Assembly (NCBI RefSeq): GCF_018860155.1
Contig: NZ_JAHKNI010000028.1
Coordinates: 1-64,000 of the forward strand
Length of the DNA: 64,000 nucleotides
Direction: 5' to 3'
DNA from: Nocardia albiluteola
GTDB taxonomy: Bacteria > Actinomycetota > Actinomycetes > Mycobacteriales > Mycobacteriaceae
This document shows, piece after piece, positions 62,901-64,000 of this stretch. Made by a program: the position numbers and the translations under genes. The notes beneath the pieces were generated by a model that was not told where the DNA came from, ran no database searches, and worked only from the letters and a program-made list of their open reading frames with translations. Within the stretch, counting starts at the first letter, position 1. Each line of letters starts with the position of its first letter.

Positions 62901-64000
62901 GCCCGCGCGCCTCGAGCGAGTTCAGCACCGGCTGGTCCGCCGCACCGGGCTCCGCGTCGCCGCGCGAAATTCCGGTGACCAGCCCGGCCACCGAATCCTC
63001 TTGGGGACCAGGAACTTCGACCTGCCGGGGCACGATCTTGCGCGGCAGCGCGGGTTCCTCGGGTCGCCCGGCCGTACCCTCGGCGGGTTCGGCCGGCAGT
63101 TCAACGCCCGGTGCGGCCGGCGGCTCGGCGGGCAGTTGCGCGGGGCGGTTCTGACCTGGATCCTCCAGCGGTTCGGCGGCCTCCGGACCGAGTGTGCGAT
63201 CGAAGAACTCGTCGCCCTCGTCCGTGATATGGATCTCGAGGACCTCGATCTCCCGGTCGGGGAACCGCCCCCGCAACGCCTCGTCGAGCATCCGGCGCAC
63301 GTTCTGGAACTCGGGATTGTCCACCTGCGGGTGATCGAAGATGACCTGCGCCTTGGCTTGGCCGTCATCGTGATCGCGGTACAGCACAAGGGCATCCACG
63401 GCATGGCCGTTGCTCTCGATGCGGACCATGCCCGACCGGCCCGCGCTCTCGTCACCGCTGCCGCCATACGCCTTGCTGACGTCGATGCCCAGGGCCTTGC
63501 CCAGATTGATGTGATTGGGCCCGCGCGACTCGGCAGACTCCAGCACCAGCGAAGACTCGCCGTCGGCGCCCAGGCGGCTGCGCGGCGAGATGCCGGTGAC
63601 AAGACCGGTCACCGAGCCCTCGATGGGCTTCTGGCCGTCGAGCTCCACCTCGACCCGCTGGGGCACGATCCTGTGCGGCAACGCGGGTTCCTCGGGTCGC
63701 CCGGTCGTAGCCTCGCCCGGTTCGCCGGGCGGCTCAGCGGGCAGTTGCGCGGGGCGGTTCTGACCCGGATCCTCCAGCGGTTCGGCGGCCTCGGGACCGA
63801 GTGTGCGATCGAAGAACTCGTCGCCCCCGTCCCTGGTGTGGATCTCGAGCACCTCGATCTCGCGGCCGGGGAAGCGGTCCATCAGTGCCGCGTCGACCAT
63901 CCGGCGCACGTTCTGGAACTCGGGATGATCGGCCTGCGGGTGATCGAAGAAGATCTGCGCGTTGACGTTGCCCTTGTCGTAATCGCGGTACAGCACCATG
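44992..64000 (-). CDS. Giant polymorphic toxin-like protein, 5' end outside the window
   Basis: More than 6,330 residues are coded here; the frame is open at the right edge, and the ATG at 63999 falls inside a repeat, so the true start lies beyond. In order of translation (window residue numbers): tandem repeat domains of 203-206 residues (1-480); a papain-fold/glutamine-deamidase-like domain with Cys516, His598, Asp613; helical repeats (690-860); a long helical region; a second deamidase-like domain with Cys2407, His2498, Asp2513 and helical repeats (2595-2770); a very long coiled-coil-like stretch (to about 5250); a polymorphic-toxin-like segment (5270-5400, GDGFSDELTAF...AARHTVLGRLAGELGF); 21 repeats of 16 residues (5445-5780); PGNG repeats; and a compact C-terminal domain (6215-6335). 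Secretion by the nearby ESX system and effector function are inferences. The stop is TGA at 44992. Confidence 0.85.
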   Translation of the reverse strand, partial: MVLYRDYDKGNVNAQIFFDHPQADHPEFQNVRRMVDAALMDRFPGREIEVLEIHTRDGGDEFFDRTLGPEAAEPLEDPGQNRPAQLPAEPPGEPGEATTGRPEEPALPHRIVPQRVEVELDGQKPIEGSVTGLVTGISPRSRLGADGESSLVLESAESRGPNHINLGKALGIDVSKAYGGSGDESAGRSGMVRIESNGHAVDALVLYRDHDDGQAKAQVIFDHPQVDNPEFQNVRRMLDEALRGRFPDREIEVLEIHITDEGDEFFDRTLGPEAAEPLEDPGQNRPAQLPAEPPAAPGVELPAEPAEGTAGRPEEPALPRKIVPRQVEVPGPQEDSVAGLVTGISRGDAEPGAADQPVLNSLEARGPTHVQLGKSVGIDLSRTYNWEPDESAGRSGMVRFESNGHVVDAVVLYRDFDDGRAQAQLIFDNPQADHPEFLNVRRSIDAALMDRFPGRRIEVVEVHTREGGGDDVTLRMLDPHTDTATGPEHGAVEHNPESAADPSNHHAPDDPNRGRCGELTLRALLRRFGERTGIRLPERLIGFDGMDKAELMAATGGELVELTPAEIRDELLDLQSGSAAMLVANYRGPADDYGVGSHALLMVNDNDHVWVHDLSTGEVYDDLSRLPAGIHDTEAIIFDRTGEPVDKLDEQTRDELLDEAIDARGTSAWEGVGTANGPPAGEHEEEPSDDEAVRQTADWAARLRQEADADPGDPLKQTVADAAEQIAKAHAAMHNAAGATDESLLNVRDAQRRAREADWAAQEARRDADANPGDPLLQRIADMAERTAKSQAAQADWAAKQAEWNTAPEPETGAQRRAREAAEWAAGLRRESDADPGDPFLRRMADMAERTANDHAAVAGWGGKVSAGESTGEDTTGPTTQPQPPGELHQTSPAPPTSEPVLEGEVLFSDFVSHGDSTPHGQRPFEAVRKFLSDLTRGRVHEPRVERPDGETEHARKLIEALGLTDVLGDHPDPLRALSELADVARARGVLDDVARGLPPRAMSEDELTSLDPEESGVRAGLPGGRAPIRLGLPEDTRALTLEEARAQALARLGVTDNHLTDDTGERILEYLKYRAGLRAGAVEALAEHIEQLSKVTDPGEFARLTDIRDGWARLLDVRPEELATPEGAAETLRELRSRVLREATDISDVSEPLPEDPNGTWRVVVRDGEKIYLRAEPDGQGGVRYVVAERPKTGGAVEEPKEEEPQGKSLARRLWNRVRFGKAEPKEINLPPGTKAAVDVSPPKAPAHHGDTPEPAPAPARHVDDGMSQALAHVGDLSHFLKDQLPSTIILEFHSFFTTRREEVTGFFRKLLFNESPHHDNPVPPARNRDGSLYDYEIDEADSELLAQEGFTAEQRAAFNATAEPIREAPPASTESEQTPAQAPGRHQDPELSYQPHDRAGLEQEFAHVEDLRAQRLELGEQIVALAHEHGIELDPANLTPESVQHVADQLEYLVGRRGAAVVAWLEAARLYNAVDVEVPFSKGINQLDDDPIHRFAVDKRLAEGKGMGLQGYTPINAKSSPPPPTASELFDEHGRLIESGLRDYFEDALSREQIRSQVADWQLMLAPDYPEVDPARLASTVRDLYGTVATDREAVDRMRSLATDYRRVNDEYERTTGDLVGEAERVMLGDALRGTRITDGVWRIDGEPPHLVVLRSELDHEQVLAGALARDPALAEEVNSGGLRTEFRLGRVHSDGTVRIFRLESPDVMHVEPEVGGHGVPTTLVRYDDEPWHEVRIESAPEPPASPADSGPPRSRTEIEEDLEDLARRAGLNVNDLVEPGSEAVIAELRLRNALRAARIEALVDYVSGAHDVEQFNHAADARAMVSKRLGVHPQDLTAEHIAERLSDPDTSRTDRRRLSDALAKYAGELRKIDPEAVDTARDRLARRLRLAEDGLQPPKYDASTNKVVPDDTELSPKKLSRAVAKVGKGEDGQTQLEDPILEYARTLVGLDPSEGVWKGTGPDPRVVDGEARAYDDSAMAHLREVAGGDLSTFADRVLGLDPAEFRLVDKDWARLQGVDADGPGVIDCAQRLDAARAGTGEFKHLNETQRAAKVAELQEELEQRTKEYGRVFDAFRDGVIEDHERLTPEQLTQLHAKLREEVLGRAQDLAKAAELIEEYRRAVAPSGLSDAMRLQHEAAANLAAADTRLRQARQEVETREGVSFEDGDLGHPDQLRDVLDRLRDGVPEDAPDAAERLHAIDELERAARHLPNMVAEAMRTNVQFDHAVDQHALRVAGATPLEGTDRVGIIEGPPRQAAVVVRDGEDARAAVEQAVRDHPEIAELVGPQHDRAVVLRVDPGTDGTVQVRRQGPEYDREAWRRSARLTGDGTSGPRPSQEHARAAFTDQRTAQQDSGLSRSPAAGEPRPLGDGARADTAVAVDHSDVTVHPSDGPIAGIGPGRGRCAVLALRDLLRHFADKTTGIRLPSRLIGVEGMTEGEIEASAGGRLRGFGSHQEVADALLGTPEEQARGAKHGAAALLVDMYGVTDRYGVGGHAYLMINDRGTAVVRDLTTGEEFTDLSRLPDNVRTKAILFDRNGRAVDPISENLRAAMTHRAIEHLDDPDRVGVGATREPPDGGEGESESPIERAAREAREHAEQLRREADADPGDWRKQGRAETAEWLARNNTEYADWARHMSQTPEEQRAEQLDRAEQLAHDAGVRAEQARRESDADPDDWLKRQLAEQAEWTADQHRGLTDWLRQLSGPETEADRVAREARETARWAADLRRESDANPDDEALRRMADMAERAARGQAEVAEAVRRYEEGTGEEGEGDNGSGGTTGSESTGSQQHSPDPGTDLAHTGGNETDELLRAAFTKAAGNFPLTEENLTRLLLGPGLTRGQRRALVAALLASTDHGTHGDSIAVATARSRLLQALDMTGIRYKMRPVRVGGKIQRSASAASIRYGRATEFEYQNLGPSPRKIAAALGRLARRGTGDTVEGPLTDLIHAVLHGDPPSSVARPHGYITENVHLDEKGRVVTSATAVESSKERRVDATRTRQDEQRAQRLIEAQQAAADAVRPRVEAERPLRDAIAKVNRLEAAANARGERHTSGVDWNEMSDPQRGKLAIAQLRGQTTTTVRGDTVQEGHNQARKDAYKELEDAFRAYSAAAQHEATAFTHMQAVAEQTALRTVNATAVPGQPHIGVIDGPSRRVVVVLWDDSASAADVLDRAAEHYPEIGELAEDPARVVVLRIVPDDHGNLAVQREEHPDSAGGQPDPIDPNDPHANDPARARLHALHGRREALEEARASWLEQRNALAAELGIPDTGNWRALRDENFGAALQEVRERAGLQHYDELDAVPQLINARREIALHDQRIASLDREVEALKRDPSVQSEHDRLVERWKDLSKRQQAAQEQLKELADKVHVHDHTGSDYEQAVLARLREAQDRRIVVPATIDNPGTVEHRPASPGEIAQRRLQIRKLMELVTTIDNIGAEKGILEERLQELATDGVGNGVPRPADVARDLLRLDAERAKLLESPDAGRVVLLDQLRRNGIKITDVELNGDPGALRAILDAHRRVVTLRTDGSGPEVLRLLDQLERNGDELRTNASELRARLSDVLDRLRRNGVDISDAQAHANADTLREVLAAHRAEAAARNDGTGEYVRSMLDELHKTANALRPIENYLGRLDDEAARLTGGWDSVLSDEGLAKTTDHVVVVEGRSSEPGAEGPVLPPRVIVLGPRLDHEGSRAEFDKALQRAIETNPRVARAMLENPTIEYRQMVAGPARVHVESLDGPGSADRRYFDSGPDRGNAGVHLGQWRDSRGQWHSIDPDMAHWRRSDDTHKLEAYRPGDPDWFGGLGHFINQLGLPFSHIPAGEYPKDMFQFNMFLVGPGNAYFTGDIPAHDLYTPDIATGFGEFNFYQRQLRNIIMALKHPLAKEYIHNHPEIGDWIKERPWLMRKPPFSTILAGYAWHRGTEWDPQPPFPERHVGENSLDPQREEWPAHVQDLYEQLRNLSPEEFRHRMQALAARDVVTKFQTEMVKIYSSGRPDLVDALGHHIESGVKEFGPAFRDGNPEIVRKTLTDLQKILIDYKSGGWAPRAVVDRIVEVLTPHMSSDFVGGDPITDQWRLLSWTDRNYEMFRADPQLVDKIMEGLKQHAQNERVLAARALVARIRQELIDGIPKADREHPEFEQKLPKSIDKLLAGLRDEDVRKLKNPIPKTLGDLTAPADEGKPRFERIFSRAHSTKVAETDETLAAVHERMTGQKLGHNETLTRDQVKATLEHLLIGDRTSAEYAAELKGRIDKYLKSLADSNLGKSEQGKLTTEQLREIGEQKVADHGERMFGEGSKAGVSRFKRMSDAFQSEDRGEIRALVDSVYRQLVRDGESGKITDEVINRAAEGIAKEMREDFAREDDVVGISKTPALDLTREQVEMAIKHLLYNEHWVHDHLDPDGRLISRRMDQLADVAEAINRLIDVKPLVDNTIPRLRNPLTADVLLLHDALAEAVYSKDNPQRTWYAANATAAADEFDWDTHRPEMSDWRARIGYRSDLAELLEGLRATERLERASVVLDAAARALGRDPQEVLDALAHDPAQDFLNALRERQTGRAGLDRVDELGQAIAEYRTAEKAEGPTATEQAKVAGRALDDAARTAGAEPDEVREVLKRNALQEYVDALKAQHADAAGAARVKALEAAIVERNEAAARLAHATRGAEMPSRLHTGLDPLETFLPRDRSRLALPDAEARLSRASKALDAPARAVGLADPVEAIGKGRDYFDGLRARQSDAQGREQVNALERAVREFEAADDHLAAVEGVLARSELTAAGRAELRTELVEGPREQALEPHQRALQEALEARDVQQENLDHQQDLVQQATIRRDEAGAELGLEPETLAGLTKRKRVDALVDELNRRADSGAPDAPDRAAIQRFADAAREVVRLRRDMMRVQRQLDQAQAVVGDREQELQQANDRLGAHERGLQNAEVRAAMEQRRLAAARAEAELLPGLRQQIRELTEQAQRAQEADPATSALAYQHARGLLRELQDRLESELAQHKALLRGAEQARAEAAAALGIDHATLDGLTEEGHVRALADRLRADPPPRPPHEPVDAHHRRVGAFADAALEHLRARRVVVSLEQELVRAREQGGELARLHAELDAQHAVAAAARDSLLSGIDQRPELEPAQQHPALPSGPEGTEQVLRTARETRQRLESELTHRRQLLEAARRAGETARTRALRALPITSDELGRLDDPEMVGRAQDAAQRTRVAGQTDPRQKAAEALGQAAERYAAAKAEAGRVAEELRQAREAEHAAEAAHDAAVREAGLAIITQGAHGLTYTRHYSPDVAYGVRATVDHDGVLRAEITVGPRTPDAETMFRDTMDALGDRVRHIEASWHGGDGFSDELTAFTNAIRDGRMSPEDAARHTVLGRLAGELGFTEVTVHPDDPALPVGETNGVTARFSKPGGGGVVRKSSDGSDSGDDHGDPPAPPTKKQPAPGNGPKGKASQPGPDSSGEGDKGKPSKPGPGSTGGGAKGKSPQSGPGSTGNPPKGKPSQPGPGSSGEGDKGKPSQPGPGSSGEGDKGKPSQPGPGSSGEGDKGKPSQPGPDSTGNGAEGKSPQSEPDSTGNGAKGEVPQPGPGSTGNPPKGKSPQPGPDSTSEGAKGKSSQPGSDSTGKGAQGKSSQPGPGLTGEGDKGKSPQSEPDSTSEGAKGKSSQPGPDSNGNGAEGKSPQPAPDPTGKGAQGKSSQLGPDSSSEGANGKTSQPAPDSTGKGAQGKSSQLGPDSSNEGADGKSSQPAPDSTGKGAQGKSSQLGPDSSSDGANGKTSQPAPDSTGKGSEAKDEGSNSKSGQQGSGSGEGSGKSSGEAGASGVVALRPAFEPGTVPGAHPPQEHMARMPHLPPPGPQVQLPNGPVRGPSLTMPPPPQLQAPGGPGGPGSEGTSGSGYPGGPNGPAQSGGAVNYGGAQSFGAMGTGGSPTGGLSGLGLSGGTGGLQGLSGTPTQGASVAASGPSGSPNGVVPSGGSSSTGQGTTGPDLSGLAQALGSIPSEVLNGVEQLGRLGQAQSGSGDQWNGQPGNGEPGSGEPWNGQPGSGQSWNGQSGNGIPGNDQQWNGQSGNSLPGYDQPGSGLPGYGQSGNGEPGNGIPGNQQWPNSGTNDQAPQYNQPPNGVAPPNGAPRQGLPGYNSPQYSPAPNGGHWNQGGDSSWQGAQQDPNNQPSQQDPGTSAAQQGMPQSPGMSPPMPVQQARPAAQHAQGRRYYAPEQPQAPAPVFLQSFDGAGGTAMLDPATGAVLTPRGPIGPTSGFYGTVGDLPVACYRDRGRLVLRVRDRLFDLDGGSAGIYWGNPDVGHVRFQVGWNGVCAFETSYRRLPAEFDFGLWLRDLLADERRRAGIFR
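45724..45963 (-). repeat. Irregular Gly/Pro/Asn/Trp repeats in the giant protein
   Basis: Motifs such as WNGQPGNGEPGSG recur about a dozen times (units of 4-8 residues, with PGNG, PGYG, QWNG). Low-complexity, probably a flexible linker before the C-terminal domain. Confidence 0.7.
46660..47667 (-). repeat. Twenty-one tandem 48-base repeats in the giant gene
   Basis: Each unit encodes 16 residues with the consensus KGKxSQPGPDSTGxGA. Counting from KGKASQPG to the last unit ending TGKGS gives exactly 21 units, 1,008 bases, with no indels. Three consecutive units near 47377-47520 are the same at DNA level, a sign of recent expansion. Sequence is Gly/Pro/Ser/Lys-rich and likely an extended stalk or wall-spanning linker. 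Confidence 0.85.
56365..56800 (-). other. Second papain-fold/glutamine-deamidase-like domain of the giant protein
   Basis: Cys2407 in GRGRCAVLALRDLL, His2498 in GVGGHAYLMIND and Asp2513 in VVRDLTTG follow the Cys-His-Asp order of Tox-PL/glutamine deamidase domains (PF15644-like). Cys-to-His spacing is 91 residues, against 82 in the first copy; His-to-Asp is 15 in both. Function is inferred from the motif only. Confidence 0.6.
62060..62475 (-). other. First papain-fold/glutamine-deamidase-like domain of the giant protein
   Basis: Cys516 (NRGRCGELTLRALL), His598 (GVGSHALLMVND) and Asp613 (VWVHDLSTG) lie in the right order and spacing. The two copies share GIRLPxRLIG, GVGxHAxLM and DLSTGE/DLTTGE-like blocks, so they are duplicates. 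The family deamidates or cleaves host or rival proteins; the target here is unknown. Confidence 0.62.
62570..64000 (-). repeat. Tandem repeat domain of 203-206 codons at the N-terminal side in the window
   Basis: Copies starting VLYRD at 63999, 63390 and 62772 are offset by 609 and 618 bases. Each contains VLYRDxDDG, DHPQxDxPEFxNVRR and FPxRxIEVxEIH. The first two also share FFDRTLGPEAAEPLEDPGQN; the third departs from it. The series continues past the window edge. Function unknown. Confidence 0.8.

Overview
The window is high-GC actinobacterial DNA, very probably from Nocardia or a close relative in the Mycobacteriales. The evidence is the gene order infA-rpmJ-rpsM-rpsK-rpsD-rpoA-rplQ-truA, a complete type VII secretion (ESX) gene set with EccE, EccA, EspG, PE and PPE proteins (an EccE/EspG/PE/PPE set that points to mycolic-acid bacteria), and lipoprotein families (DUF3558-like, DUF7373-like) and a DUF4254-like protein that are typical of Nocardiaceae. 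These family names come from reading the sequence; no database search was run.

Layout. 1-5.2 kb holds ordinary accessory and regulatory genes: an EamA transporter, a CsoR-type copper sensor with a visible operator, a DUF1772 membrane protein facing a LysR regulator, a probable F420-dependent oxidoreductase and two uncharacterised proteins. 5.2-10.0 kb is the conserved ribosomal/RNA polymerase alpha operon on the minus strand, with rpmJ (too short for simple ORF finding) and two hairpins. 10.2-20.4 kb has an MFS transporter, an EspI-like ParA/MinD ATPase with a long disordered N-terminus, TrmO, a DUF3558-like lipoprotein, a DUF4254 / GntR-GNAT mini-cluster and two tandem lipoproteins.

20.5-42.1 kb is one ESX locus broken into units of alternating orientation: eccC-mycP-eccD (minus), eccA (plus), eccB (minus), eccE (plus), then a minus-strand block reading from two YbaB/EspL-like proteins, an EspC-like substrate and a large EspA/EspE-like protein through PE, PPE and EspG to a WXG100 pair. 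A plus-strand block follows, with a small Esx-like protein, a polyglutamine-containing PPE/EspB-like protein and a second EspG. Together these supply the membrane complex (EccB-E), protease (MycP), cytosolic AAA+ (EccA), chaperones (two EspG) and at least two substrate sets.

42.2-64.0 kb contains a serine hydrolase and then, on the minus strand, a giant gene that enters from beyond the right edge and codes for more than 6,300 residues here. It carries two papain-fold/glutamine-deamidase-like toxin domains, repeated helical modules, 21 tandem 16-residue repeats and a distinct C-terminal domain. Directly downstream on the same strand is a protein with a DUF600-like domain and an Imm35/YrhB-like C-terminus. 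The arrangement looks like a giant polymorphic toxin with its immunity protein beside an ESX locus, and this is the part most worth following up. No tRNA, rRNA, CRISPR array, insertion sequence or prophage was seen. No gap between genes exceeds about 300 bases.
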